Below are positions 9,295-18,239 of a stretch of 64,000 bases of DNA, in pieces. The notes under the pieces are model-generated. The model ran no database searches. It was not told the DNA's origin and saw only the letters and a program-made list of their open reading frames with translations. Origin of the DNA: Mycolicibacterium stellerae (GTDB lineage: Bacteria > Actinomycetota > Actinomycetes > Mycobacteriales > Mycobacteriaceae); the NCBI RefSeq assembly GCF_003719305.1, contig NZ_RARC01000035.1, forward strand, positions 1-64,000, written 5' to 3'. How positions within the stretch are numbered: the first letter of the stretch is position 1; each line of letters begins with the position of its first letter. Both the position numbers and the translations under genes were made by a program.

Positions 9295-9552
9295 ATCCAC
9301 CATCAGGTCACTGGCGGGCACTCCGAGCGCGTCGGCGATATCGAAGAGCCGCTCGTAGAGCAAACCGCGTTGCCCACTCTCCACCGCGCTCAGAATGGGG
9401 CGGGTGACGCCGGACTCATGGGCCAGCTGCTCCTGCGTCATGCCTCGCTCGACGCGGAGCTCGCGTATTCGCTTGCCGACGGACTCTCGTCGACGCTCCC
9501 ATGCAGCCACACGCTCCGGACTGTTCTGGCTCGGTCGGGTGGGCACGCACAT
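9289..9552 (-). CDS. XRE-family helix-turn-helix regulator
   Basis: An 87-aa protein whose C-terminal ~60 residues are a Cro/C1-type HTH: KRIRELRVERGMTQEQLA, then SGVTRPILSAVESGQRG as turn and recognition helix. The start at 9552 is preferred over the longer frame because only this part is protein-like and it leaves a 50-base gap to the divergent gene. It faces the palindrome at 9581-9596, whose near-copy controls the antitoxin/NERD-STAND operon, so it is the obvious candidate repressor of that regulon. Confidence 0.8.
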   Translation of the reverse strand: MCVPTRPSQNSPERVAAWERRRESVGKRIRELRVERGMTQEQLAHESGVTRPILSAVESGQRGLLYERLFDIADALGVPASDLMVDR

Positions 9553-9580
9553 ACGTAACTGTGAGTGCACCGTAAAGTCT

Positions 9581-9605
9581 GTACTACTAGTATTACATTG
9601 CCATG
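9581..9605 (+). promoter_or_regulatory. Palindromic operator overlapping a leaderless promoter, copy 2
   Basis: GTACTACTAGTATTAC (9581-9596) followed by TACATT (9594-9599) repeats the arrangement at 5478. Matching the six-base gap from -10 to ATG selects the second of two adjacent ATGs (9606) as the start of the downstream gene. Confidence 0.75.
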
Positions 9606-10298
9606 ATGCACGCCGACACGCCACCAGTTCGACGCGAATGGGTGACCAAACGTGGCCTTCAGATGCTCGACGAACTCGTCGGTGCCCTACAAGAGACCCA
9701 GCTCGCGCTGCGCTCAATGCGTGTAGACGTCGGCCTCACCCTTAATGATCTAGAGCGAGACCTGCGGGCGGCGCGAGAATCCGCACGCTTGGCGTACGCC
9801 GCAGCCAGTCTTGTCTCCCAAGGCGCTGAACTGGCCGCGAGCTGGTCCGACTATCCATCCCGCCCGAAAGCAGTGCTTGCACGGCATCGTGTAGCCGTTG
9901 ACTACGGCGCCGCAGCGAAGGTCCCCGCAACGCCGGCAGCTGACCGGTACGGGGAAACACTTCGGGAACCATACGAACGCATGGTCCAACAAGCCCGCGA
10001 GTCTCAACCGGCACCAGCGCGCTCGGATCGACGGTGTGGGCATCCAAAACTCGACGGGAAGATTTGCCGCCGACGATTAATACGGATTCGTCCGAACGAG
10101 TTCGCCAATCACTGCCCGGATCATCTGGAAGACAGCGAACGGGAACTCTATGAGCGCCACAGGCGACAGGCTGGGAGAGCGATTGCTCACGCGCAACGCG
10201 AAGAGTCTCGCAGGATCGCCGACGAATGGCTCGCAGAGCGGGAGGGGCATCGCTTGTGGATCGAGCGGGTGGTCCACTCGACCGGGTGGGTCGATTAA
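9606..10298 (+). CDS. Unrecognised protein with a Cys/His cluster, co-regulated with the NERD-STAND operon
   Basis: A 230-aa protein of no family I recognise. The first ~75 residues are a heptad-like helical stretch (ALQETQLALRSMRVDV...), probably coiled coil. Around residues 145-175 a Cys/His cluster (RCGHPK...CRRR...HCPDH) could bind zinc. The C-terminal third is a charged helix rich in Arg/Glu. The start at 9606 rather than the adjacent ATG is set by the leaderless promoter geometry. It shares its operator with the antitoxin/NERD-STAND operon, so it may be an accessory or regulatory component of that system. Proteins like this also occur in phage and ICE cargo. Confidence 0.65.
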   Translation: MHADTPPVRREWVTKRGLQMLDELVGALQETQLALRSMRVDVGLTLNDLERDLRAARESARLAYAAASLVSQGAELAASWSDYPSRPKAVLARHRVAVDYGAAAKVPATPAADRYGETLREPYERMVQQARESQPAPARSDRRCGHPKLDGKICRRRLIRIRPNEFANHCPDHLEDSERELYERHRRQAGRAIAHAQREESRRIADEWLAEREGHRLWIERVVHSTGWVD

Positions 10299-10342
10299 TC
10301 GGGTTTTGTGTAGCCAGGAGCGCGTGCCGCTATCACCTTGGG

Positions 10343-10594
10343 ATGGTGCATACGCGACCGGGCTGGTATGCCGTCAGCCCCAACAGCGATGAACTCGTCG
10401 CCTCAGCGACGCAGCTGCGTGCGGTGACCGCCACTGACACCAGGATCAGCGCGGCCCACGTCGGCCCGGTCACCGAAGCAGCTCTGCGCGGAATATGAAG
10501 ACTGCGGTGTCGAACGCGTCGTCTTCGACCTGGACACACTGAGCGTGCCCGACACTCTCACGCGGCTCGATGAGTATGCCGCCCTTGCCCGTTC
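10343..10594 (+). pseudogene. C-terminal remnant of a luciferase-like (F420-type) oxidoreductase
   Basis: In one frame from 10343 the peptide runs WYAVSPNSDELVASATQLRA...ISAAHVGPVTE; then the frame shifts by one near 10475 and continues CGVERVVFDLDTLSV...TRLDEYAALARSLG. The second part matches the C-terminal end of LLM-class enzymes (the aGvdRvvf...LDxLA pattern). The N-terminal two thirds, including the cofactor pocket, are absent. It is a broken fragment that cannot be catalytic. Confidence 0.5.
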
Positions 10595-10699
10595 CCTCGG
10601 CTGGTCGCCAGCCGAACCGGCCCGCACAGACACCCCAGCCGCGGTGGGTCGTCGCGCACGCGGCACCCCTTCAACTGCTGGATCACGTGACGGGAAGCG

Positions 10700-11611
10700 A
10701 TGGCAGAGGTCGACGCGAAATGCGCGCGACACGCTGGCTTCTGTCATGCGACGCTCGACACCGTGAACGAAGAACCGGAGATCTACGTGTTTGATTTCTC
10801 CGCCTCTCACGGCGCGGCAGAATACCGGGAGCGGTTGGAGCGCACTCGAACGGAGGCGCGCCAGCGATACCGCGTCCACCTAGCGGCGGCGTTCGACCTG
10901 TACGGCGCCCCGGATCCCGAGGCCCTCGCAGACACCGCACTCGACGCACTCACGGACTCGAAGTACGTCGACAGCGGCGAACGTTGCCGGTGCTCATGTC
11001 ACCCGCGGCTCCCCGAGAGCGACCTTCATGACTACGGATTCGGCTGCGTGTGCATGCAGGCACCGGAGGATCGTCGCCGCGCATTTCATGCGTGGCGCAG
11101 TCACATTGGTGCGTTCTGGCGGTCACCCGAAGGAAAGCAGATCACGGCCGCGGAGCACGCCGCAGAAGCCGAACTTGAAGCGTGGCTAGCAGAACAGCCC
11201 GGTGTAGTCGTGCGCAGCCACGGCGGGCAGGCCCCGGAACAGTGGCGCGGGGCAGTGGATGGTCGAGTGTTCTACTTCCGCGAACGCCACGGCGAATGGC
11301 GGATCGAGCTGAATCTGCGGCCCAGTGGTCGCTTCGCGCGCGCCTTGGTCGGTACGGATAGCGAAGGCGAACCTCGCTATGAGGAGCGCGAGTTGGACTC
11401 GGGCGACGTGATTGCCGATGGCACCACCGCTATCGACGGTTACGGCAGCACACCGGTCGAGCGGGCGAAGTTCATCGTGGACACGATCCGCGTGCACCTC
11501 TCCCGCGAGGCGTGCGCACTACACGTCGACGATCTGTCATCCATCGAAGCGCTGCTCGGGTGCGCGGTCCGCTGGTGCCCATTCTGCGGCACCCGTATGT
11601 CCACCGACTGA
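10700..11611 (+). CDS. Hypothetical zinc-ribbon-containing protein whose end overlaps the att core
   Basis: A 303-aa protein of no family I recognise. It has two Cys-rich patches: CRCSCHPRLPE...GCVC near residues 94-113, and a C-terminal WCPFCGTRMSTD ribbon. The middle (about 170-250) is beta-rich (VFYFRERHGEWRIELNLRPS). Its last codons lie in the 13-bp repeat at 11592-11604, so its final residue and stop come from the start of the Tn554-like element. Before that insertion the frame would have read on into the sequence now at 18253. A GTG at 10763 is an alternative start. Confidence 0.65.
   Translation: MAEVDAKCARHAGFCHATLDTVNEEPEIYVFDFSASHGAAEYRERLERTRTEARQRYRVHLAAAFDLYGAPDPEALADTALDALTDSKYVDSGERCRCSCHPRLPESDLHDYGFGCVCMQAPEDRRRAFHAWRSHIGAFWRSPEGKQITAAEHAAEAELEAWLAEQPGVVVRSHGGQAPEQWRGAVDGRVFYFRERHGEWRIELNLRPSGRFARALVGTDSEGEPRYEERELDSGDVIADGTTAIDGYGSTPVERAKFIVDTIRVHLSREACALHVDDLSSIEALLGCAVRWCPFCGTRMSTD
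11592..11604 (+). repeat. att core, left copy (13-bp direct repeat)
   Basis: CCCGTATGTCCAC, identical to 18240-18252 and in the same orientation. Here it encodes R-M-S-T at the end of the 10700 gene. Confidence 0.8.
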
Positions 11612-11747
11612 CTAAGCGCGGTGCAGCTATCGGTGCTCCGCGTGTGCTCACGTGCTGTTAGCTGAGACGAGACGTACTCAGGTGCTATTGGCAACGCTCG
11701 ATGGTGGGGCGGATCCAGAACTCAGTGTCAATGGATTGGTAACGGCT

Positions 11748-12236
11748 TCACCCGCCACGTATTCCCGACGAGTGGTATCCAGCGCGGAGCAGGAGTGCCG
11801 CGGCTTCGCCCAACACGACGCTGACCAAGAAGAGCATCGCGTCTCGGAACTCCGCACCGTGCCAGCGGGTTCCATTCGGCGTAGTAGTAAGCCCCTCGCT
11901 CACTGACAGATGGTGAGCCAGTTCATGCAACACAGTGCTCTCGCGACCAAAAGCTCTGTCCTTCAGGGGAAGTGCCACGGTTGCGGTCGACGGCTCGTAG
12001 TGCGCCTTGCCTTGCCCGCGGCGCTCTCTGACATGGACAGGGCCGGCCTTCGGGAACGCCTCTCGGATGGGGCCCAGGGCCAGCACCGCGTCAACGTACC
12101 TCTGCACCGAAGGTATGTCGGCGAATCGCTTCTGCAAAGGAACGTAAATTTCCGAACCGAAGAAGTTCACCAGTCCGCCCCTGTCGAGCACTGCGGACCA
12201 CTGATGTTCGGCCCCGTAGACCGCTGATGCACTCAC
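11748..12236 (-). CDS. Rv0185-type (TIGR04338) putative metallohydrolase carried by the element
   Basis: A 162-aa protein with a zincin motif HELAHH and a downstream HGAEFRD that supplies the third ligand region. SVQRYVDAVLAL and the VALPLKDRA strand also fit the family. Members are near-restricted to mycobacteria and of unknown substrate; a zinc peptidase or hydrolase is likely. Its ATG overlaps the stop of the coiled-coil gene by four bases, so it is the last cistron of the recombinase operon. The copy is full length, whereas the chromosomal gene at the right border keeps only its C-terminal 55 codons. No signal peptide is seen, so it should be cytoplasmic. Confidence 0.85.
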   Translation of the reverse strand: MSASAVYGAEHQWSAVLDRGGLVNFFGSEIYVPLQKRFADIPSVQRYVDAVLALGPIREAFPKAGPVHVRERRGQGKAHYEPSTATVALPLKDRAFGRESTVLHELAHHLSVSEGLTTTPNGTRWHGAEFRDAMLFLVSVVLGEAAALLLRAGYHSSGIRGG

Positions 12237-12739
12237 TTCCGACGCTTACTACTGATTGGAGAGACGTTCGCGCCAGTCGTCGGATCTAGGTCGTCAAGGG
12301 CTACGTTGGCGATGATGGCGTCCAGTCGTGCACTGGCGGTGGCATAGAGCATCTGTAGAGCGGCAACCGTTCGTGCGAGGTCACGGGCTGCGCCCTCCCA
12401 ATGAGTGGCTCGCGTCTGTATGTCGCGGTTCTTCTTCTTGAGGTTGTCGACCTGCTCTTCGAGCGCTACCTCGTTGGGGGAACGGAGGTTTCGAGCCGCT
12501 TGTTCGCGCTCAGCGGCGCAATCGAGAAACAAGTCCTTGAGATCGATATGCCGATGTGTAAGAGCCGACCGGGTCACGTCGGCTTCTCGGCGGAGCGTGT
12601 CAATCACAAGGCGGTCTTCGAGCGGTACGACGCGGGGCTTCGCGGTGATGAGTAGCCGGCGCATAGCGGCGATGATCTTCTTCCGCTCCGCGTCCCTCTC
12701 GCTAGCAACCTGTGGGATGGTGTCGCGGTGAAGTGTCAT
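12233..12739 (-). CDS. Coiled-coil accessory protein of the recombinase operon (TnpC/DUF6262-like)
   Basis: A 168-aa highly charged helical protein with a long coiled-coil stretch (VALEEQVDNLKKKNRDIQ...). Small proteins like this are encoded next to Tn554-type recombinases (TnpC, DUF6262) and influence transposition efficiency or orientation. Overlaps of four bases with the genes on both sides imply coupled translation. The family call rests on context and composition. Confidence 0.7.
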   Translation of the reverse strand: MTLHRDTIPQVASERDAERKKIIAAMRRLLITAKPRVVPLEDRLVIDTLRREADVTRSALTHRHIDLKDLFLDCAAEREQAARNLRSPNEVALEEQVDNLKKKNRDIQTRATHWEGAARDLARTVAALQMLYATASARLDAIIANVALDDLDPTTGANVSPISSKRRK

Positions 12740-14901
12740 CTTGGGGTGCTCCGTCGCTTCTTCTTGCGCGCTGTCACAGGAAGCCCCGAATCGGCGATCT
12801 GTTCTTCGTATGCGTCGATCAGGCGGTCAGCCCGAATGACCTCTTCGGTAGCGGCACCTTGCTTTGACGCTTCTAGTTCCTGCTGACGCTGCTGCAGCCC
12901 TTTGACTGAATCCATGGTGAGCGCCTTGTTTGGGCACACGATTTTGCAGCCGGCAACGTCGGGTTCCTCTCCCTCCTTGGTGCAGGCCGACCACGGTAAG
13001 TGGAAGATGCAGTAAGCATGTGTGCCGCCGGCCAGCGGAACTTCGTAGACGGCTTGGCCGACCGATTTCGTAATACGCTTCCACTCGTTGCTGAGTACCG
13101 GGGTCATTAGGTTAGCGGGATCGACCAACTCCAACTCAGCTGCTGCGAGGTCGGCTACGCCGAGGGCGCGATCTGCGGCGGGTCCACCGATAACTCCTTC
13201 GCGCGACTCGACCACCAAGTGCGCAAGTGCCTGTCCGGTGCGATCTGACGTACGGCGTCCGAGCTTTGATTGTGTGGCGAGTCCGCCGTAACCCTCTGTG
13301 ACCTGGGTGTCGTAAGGGTCGCGAAGTCGGTGTCCTGCCTGATGTGCCCCCGCGAGGACGCCGCCGATCTCTTGCTGGGTGAGGACCTCAGAGGTGCGGC
13401 GAAGCACACCCAGCGTCATAAAGTCTTCGGCGTCGTCAGGAAAGAAGTACTCATCGGGAAGGGCCAATTCTGTTGCAAGGCTGCGCATACGCTTTACAAA
13501 CTGCCGCAAGTTGTTGGCTGCCGTTGTCGTTGTAAGTGGCCGAGCCGCAACGTCCTCGATCGTAGACCTGACAGCTGTGAAGAGTCGTCCGTGCGTTCCA
13601 TTGAGTCGCTCAAGGATTCCGACGGCAGTTGCACCCATCTCTGTAATCGCCCATGTGCGTACCACCCCGTCCGCTCGTTGAATACCGTCTACTCCTTCCT
13701 GGCCCTTGAATGTTCTGCCATGCAACAGATGTCGCACCAGACCATCGGGGGCCTCGACACGTTCAGTTACTGGCTTGCGTGTCCCGTCGTCTTGGAGTGT
13801 CTCCAAGCGGAGGTTGAGCAGTTCATCCGATCTCATTGATGAGTTGAGGGCAACCAGAAACATGCAGGCGCTTTGCAGATCGATCTGGTGCGCCGTCAGA
13901 CGGTAGTAGTCCAGGCCATCAGGCTGCCAGCACCGCCCGTGGATCATTCCATCTACCTGAGCGGGAACAGGGCATGAAAATAACTCGCTGACCGGTATCT
14001 CCGGGTGACGGGCCAGCAGCACAGGTAGCCCGCTGCGTTGAAAGCGAATGGCCCAATTTAGGATGAAAGTCATATACCCCACAGCGATTCCCCCACTACC
14101 GGCGTCGGTGCGAGGGAGATGGTCATGGTCCTTCGTCCACGCAGCTACGAGGTCCTCGGCCTGCTGTCTATTCATAGGGGTGTCCTGCACTGTGGCTGGC
14201 ACGTAGGCGTTGATCGCATCCCTTGCCGACAGGATGTCTTCTGCGAATTGTTCGACGAACGCCAGACTCCAAAGAAGCATCGGCGTAAGCACGGTGTCGG
14301 GCATGGGTGGCGTGGCGTTGTCGGAAGGGCCGCTGCGGCTGACGAATATTTTGTCGTCGGCCCACGACGGTGCCGTAAGTCGCTCGCTTGCTGACAAATT
14401 CGATGTGAGGTCGTGGAGGAGTCGAATGCTCCCGTAATGCGCGATTGCGGTTTGGGGGTCTACCTGCCCTGCAACCCTGTCTATATACGCATCCATGGTG
14501 ACGCTCACGACGCCGCTCAGAGAACGGACCTCGGGTGTCTCTTCTGCCACGAAATTGAGGAAAGCTCGCATTAAGCAAACGTGGCTCATGATGCTGTGCG
14601 GGGCGACCCACTTCTTGGCATTCGTGCGGCCTCGTTGAACTGCATGACTTGGCTTTCCTTCATTGATGAGGATCCACACTGCCTTCTTGACGGCAACCCG
14701 GAATTGGAGAGGAACGGATGCGAAGTTGCAAGTGAGAGTATTTCGCTTGCGCGGCGGCGCCATCGCGGCCAGATTCCACGCGTCTTCGGAGAAGGCGGGT
14801 ATTGGTGTGCCTTCGCGAAGGATGCGCTTGGCATTCGCGATAACAGGAGCGTCATCGTTCCAGGATTGGAGCGAGGCGACGCCGAAAGATTGCGTCGTCA
14901 T
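12736..14901 (-). CDS. Large tyrosine-recombinase-like protein (third recombinase of the Tn554-like set)
   Basis: A 721-aa protein with an N-terminal SAM-like core-binding part and a C-terminal catalytic-type domain. SSMRSDELLNLR near residue 360 is the usual place of the first catalytic Arg, and a GHRLRDPYDTQVTEGYGG segment near 550 may correspond to the His...Tyr end. A Cys-rich patch (YCIFHLPWSAC...GCKIVCPNKAL) near 645-675 could bind zinc. It is longer than Tn554 TnpB and is a second TnpB-type subunit. Such trios act together, each arm possibly exchanging a different strand. Start and stop overlap neighbours by four bases. Confidence 0.8.
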   Translation of the reverse strand: MTTQSFGVASLQSWNDDAPVIANAKRILREGTPIPAFSEDAWNLAAMAPPRKRNTLTCNFASVPLQFRVAVKKAVWILINEGKPSHAVQRGRTNAKKWVAPHSIMSHVCLMRAFLNFVAEETPEVRSLSGVVSVTMDAYIDRVAGQVDPQTAIAHYGSIRLLHDLTSNLSASERLTAPSWADDKIFVSRSGPSDNATPPMPDTVLTPMLLWSLAFVEQFAEDILSARDAINAYVPATVQDTPMNRQQAEDLVAAWTKDHDHLPRTDAGSGGIAVGYMTFILNWAIRFQRSGLPVLLARHPEIPVSELFSCPVPAQVDGMIHGRCWQPDGLDYYRLTAHQIDLQSACMFLVALNSSMRSDELLNLRLETLQDDGTRKPVTERVEAPDGLVRHLLHGRTFKGQEGVDGIQRADGVVRTWAITEMGATAVGILERLNGTHGRLFTAVRSTIEDVAARPLTTTTAANNLRQFVKRMRSLATELALPDEYFFPDDAEDFMTLGVLRRTSEVLTQQEIGGVLAGAHQAGHRLRDPYDTQVTEGYGGLATQSKLGRRTSDRTGQALAHLVVESREGVIGGPAADRALGVADLAAAELELVDPANLMTPVLSNEWKRITKSVGQAVYEVPLAGGTHAYCIFHLPWSACTKEGEEPDVAGCKIVCPNKALTMDSVKGLQQRQQELEASKQGAATEEVIRADRLIDAYEEQIADSGLPVTARKKKRRSTPR

Positions 14902-16643
14902 GACTCACCCCTGTTCACGATTACCGTAGTCCAGACTTGCGACCGAAGCTCAGGACTGACTTTCGCACGCGCCGCAGAGACCGCCTCCGGATCGACGCTG
15001 CTCAGCATCGCCGTGAGTTGGTGCCACGGTGTGAGGTACTCCCTGCGCCAACGCTCTCGATCGTCATCGTCTCGCCGCTTTGCGTCCAGGAGGTCCAGCA
15101 GTGCCACCAGTGGGGGAAGGTTGCTCATCACGATGTAGGCGTTTCTGCAGCCCAGGCATGAGAGCCACGATTTCGAGCAGTAGGCGCCTGTTTCAGGGTT
15201 GTGAAGGATGTCCTGACATCGTGTGCCCTTGGCGGTGGGTGTGGTGTCGAGACCCTCTGCCGCAGCTTCATCTTCGGTTAGGAGGCGGACCGCGATGCCA
15301 CGTGCCGTATTAATTGCCTTCTGCTGCGCAGTACGGTGAACATCCTCCAACTCGCGAATTCTATTGGGATCTTTGAGGATATACGCATCAATCCACGTGA
15401 GATACCGGTTGTCAACCGGGTTCTGCGCTACACGTGTGAGGTAGGTTCTGTGAAGCCGTCGAAGGTCAAGATGTAGCCCGGCCGGCATCCAGTCAATTGT
15501 TTTAGGAACGCAGGCGACGCTGTTGACAAGCGTTCCGCTTCTCCTTACGAATAGGATTAGGCTCTCGCTGGATGACTCTTTGAACGACTGGTGTGCATTC
15601 GGGAAGTTGTCCAGCAGCGCTTCCGGATTGATTTGTGCAGAACGCCGCGCGGGGGCGGTGCAGTCCATGACAAGGTGCAGTAGTTTGCCGAGTGGTGAAG
15701 TGGCGACGACGTTTTCCGCCATCAATGATCTGCTGCCGCGGCGGCGCTTGTGCCGTTCGGAGGTGAAGATCGTGACGCCCTCTGAGCCGGCTGATGCGGC
15801 GGTGCTCGGAATCCTTCGACGTGATGTGGTAGATGAGTTCTCTCCCGTTGCAGCAACGATTGCACCATAAGCCGCCAGCCCTTCGTTCGTAGTGAGGAAG
15901 AGTAGGGACCGTGCCGCCTCCATTTGAACGTTGTTGTACTGACCAAGTAGACCGAGTGCGCGACCGTCTTCCCTACTCAAACGCTTATGGGGTGCGCGAA
16001 GCAAAGCATGGAGTGCCTCCCAACGGGGATGTTCCTCTGCTGGAACTGCTACCTTGTTCCGTTGTGCCAGTGTCCAATTAGGCTCGATTCGGCGCCACGC
16101 AGCGCGTAGTGCCCTGGTTGCGTTGGATCGAACCTGCTGTAGCTCGGCGGCGGTGTAGTGATCGGGGAGGGTGGCCTCTACGGTCTCCATGCACCGTTTC
16201 GAGAGCGCCTGCGCGGCTTCGTAGGACAGCCCGTCATGCCGCAAGAGTAAGGCGCGCACCGCGAGCAGTCGAGAGTTGCGGGTCGTCGGGGTCTTGTCCG
16301 GGTAGGTGTAGCGAATCCACGAGATGAAGTCGGTCCAGTTGTCGGCGGTCAGGCAGTCGAGGTTGTCAATTCCTTGTTTGCACGCCCACCTAAGGAACAC
16401 CCGACTGCGCGACGAGTTGCCGCGCGCACTTACAATCGAACGCCAAGAGCCGGCGGGTCCGCTGGCGCTCGCAATGCAGGCAACCCATTGTTTGCGCAGC
16501 TTTTCGGAGCCGGCCTCGGCTGCGAATTCCAGCGTCATGTGTTTAGTGCCGCCCTCGTCCCAGATCGTGACACTCAAGCCATCTGCGCTCACTCGGTTCT
16601 TGCGTTGTCCGTCAGGCAACGATGCGAAGCGTCCCTTAGTCAT
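14898..16643 (-). CDS. tnpB: TnpB-like tyrosine recombinase (second recombinase)
   Basis: The start at 16643 was chosen because its ATGACTAA overlaps the stop of the upstream recombinase by eight bases; the frame is open to 16748 but would then overlap it by 113. The resulting 581-aa protein has an N-terminal core-binding region, a diverged catalytic domain with HLDLRRLHRTYL (the HxLRH-type block) near residue 385, and a Cys cluster (YCSKSWLSCLGC) near 505. Length and domain order fit Tn554 TnpB. Residues equivalent to the catalytic set are hard to place, so it may act as a partner of the 16636-18234 integrase. Confidence 0.8.
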   Translation of the reverse strand: MTKGRFASLPDGQRKNRVSADGLSVTIWDEGGTKHMTLEFAAEAGSEKLRKQWVACIASASGPAGSWRSIVSARGNSSRSRVFLRWACKQGIDNLDCLTADNWTDFISWIRYTYPDKTPTTRNSRLLAVRALLLRHDGLSYEAAQALSKRCMETVEATLPDHYTAAELQQVRSNATRALRAAWRRIEPNWTLAQRNKVAVPAEEHPRWEALHALLRAPHKRLSREDGRALGLLGQYNNVQMEAARSLLFLTTNEGLAAYGAIVAATGENSSTTSRRRIPSTAASAGSEGVTIFTSERHKRRRGSRSLMAENVVATSPLGKLLHLVMDCTAPARRSAQINPEALLDNFPNAHQSFKESSSESLILFVRRSGTLVNSVACVPKTIDWMPAGLHLDLRRLHRTYLTRVAQNPVDNRYLTWIDAYILKDPNRIRELEDVHRTAQQKAINTARGIAVRLLTEDEAAAEGLDTTPTAKGTRCQDILHNPETGAYCSKSWLSCLGCRNAYIVMSNLPPLVALLDLLDAKRRDDDDRERWRREYLTPWHQLTAMLSSVDPEAVSAARAKVSPELRSQVWTTVIVNRGES

Positions 16644-18234
16644 GAATGCTTGCCTGATAGCCCAAGCCTGGTAGGACGCTCTCATGGCGGGAGTGAAGCG
16701 CCTCGTAGACCGATTTGAACGTTGCTTCGCGAAAGATGTTGATGCCACGCAGATCCTTCACTGCGAGCAAGTACGCGTCCATGGTCGTCTGTAGGTCACG
16801 ATGGCCGAGTTGCCACTGGACAGCCGTGTACGCGTCCTCGTACCGACTCGGGCTGTAAGCGGGAGGCGGCGATCCAATCTCCTCATCAATGACTTTGTGC
16901 CAAGCGATGAGCCAGTTCAATGCGAACGAGTAACGCAATGTATTCGCCGTTGGGTACGGGACACTGCCGACGAAACCTGCTGTCTTGCAAGCACTATCCC
17001 ATCTTCGAGTCGCGCGCTGAACCACCTTTGTCATGTTGCGCTGATTGGCGGGCAGCCCGCTCTCGGTGAGCCAAAGCATGGCTGGTTCCCAGCCGTCCTC
17101 GGTCTCCGCCAGCAGCCATCGTCGATCGGGACCCAACAGTTGGTCGTGGTTCACCCAGGATCTGCGCCCGTCGATCTGGATCTCGAGTTTTCCTCGTTTG
17201 ACTCGATGGTCTGTAATCCTGTGCCACCTGACGTCGCTGTAGCTGTCGTGGCGTCTCCCCAAGGCTACGGCTCTCCGTCGGTCCTGCTGGACGTATCGTC
17301 GTAATAGCCCGTCGATCAGCCAAGGCATGACAATTGTGCGTGAGCGCCCTGGCTTTGTAATGGAGCTAGGTAAGCGCATTTCAGCGAATGCACTGGCGGT
17401 CTTCTGGGGTAACTCCAAGGTCAGCAGGAGGCTCGTTTCGCCTTCTCGTGTGCCGCAGAAGTAAAGCGTCTCAACGAATGTTGCGTTGCGTTGCGTGTTG
17501 CGGCCTCGAAAAGATGGATCTTCACCCGCTCCGACGAGCTTGTTGTTCCCGCTGGTTGTTACCGCGTATCCCCTGAACGCCACATTGGACCAGAGGCGAA
17601 AGGTTTCGGGCTCGATCCAATCGACGCGGCGGATGCGAGCGTTCTTACTCCTCCATCCGCCAACCTTAGCTCGGGTCGTGTTTGAATCCCTGAATTTGAG
17701 ACTCGGTCCGAACTCTTCAATTGGGTTCTCGACCGTGTATTGCTTCCTTAACGCCCACTGGAAGAATAGGGAGAGCGCCGCAACTTCCTTGTTCCATGTC
17801 GCCCCGCTGATGGACCTCTCATTACGGACGGGATCGGTGCGCCGTTCCTTCCACTCGCCGAGGTCGTTTGCGTCCATCTCGTGTAGCGCCTTTGGGAGGG
17901 AACGGCTTGCGAGCCATCGGATGATGGGGGGGTACACGGTCGCGTAAGTGGTGCGTGTGCCTTGCTTTAGGCGAGACCAACGGGAGGTCCGTAGGAACTC
18001 GGTGAAGACGCGTTCTGTCCGGTATCCCTCGGGGTCGGCGCGCAATCGCGCTAGGTCGATGATGACTGGGGTGCCTGGCCTTATGCCCGCCGTTGCTTCC
18101 AAGTCTTCGAGCGAGTCGAACCACGCCAACTCGGGGAGGAAGTGCGGTGGAGCAGACGATCCACCACCAGAAAGCACAGTCAGCCAACTGTCGCCCACAA
18201 CACCCCGTTCATCGGAGATAAACTGCTCGAACAT
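16636..18234 (-). CDS. tnpA: TnpA-like tyrosine recombinase (integrase)
   Basis: About 532 aa from ATG 18234 (a GTG at 18252 is also open). An N-terminal phage-integrase core-binding domain precedes the catalytic domain: CGTREGE holds the first catalytic Arg, NTLRYSFA is the HxLR-like block, and WQLGHRDLQTTMDAYLLAV carries the second His and the nucleophilic Tyr. It is the most canonical of the three recombinases and the first cistron. It begins at the very right end of the element, so its promoter must lie in or across the att junction and may be fed by the interrupted chromosomal locus. Confidence 0.88.
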   Translation of the reverse strand: MFEQFISDERGVVGDSWLTVLSGGGSSAPPHFLPELAWFDSLEDLEATAGIRPGTPVIIDLARLRADPEGYRTERVFTEFLRTSRWSRLKQGTRTTYATVYPPIIRWLASRSLPKALHEMDANDLGEWKERRTDPVRNERSISGATWNKEVAALSLFFQWALRKQYTVENPIEEFGPSLKFRDSNTTRAKVGGWRSKNARIRRVDWIEPETFRLWSNVAFRGYAVTTSGNNKLVGAGEDPSFRGRNTQRNATFVETLYFCGTREGETSLLLTLELPQKTASAFAEMRLPSSITKPGRSRTIVMPWLIDGLLRRYVQQDRRRAVALGRRHDSYSDVRWHRITDHRVKRGKLEIQIDGRRSWVNHDQLLGPDRRWLLAETEDGWEPAMLWLTESGLPANQRNMTKVVQRATRRWDSACKTAGFVGSVPYPTANTLRYSFALNWLIAWHKVIDEEIGSPPPAYSPSRYEDAYTAVQWQLGHRDLQTTMDAYLLAVKDLRGINIFREATFKSVYEALHSRHESVLPGLGYQASIHD

Positions 18235-18239
18235 AACAT

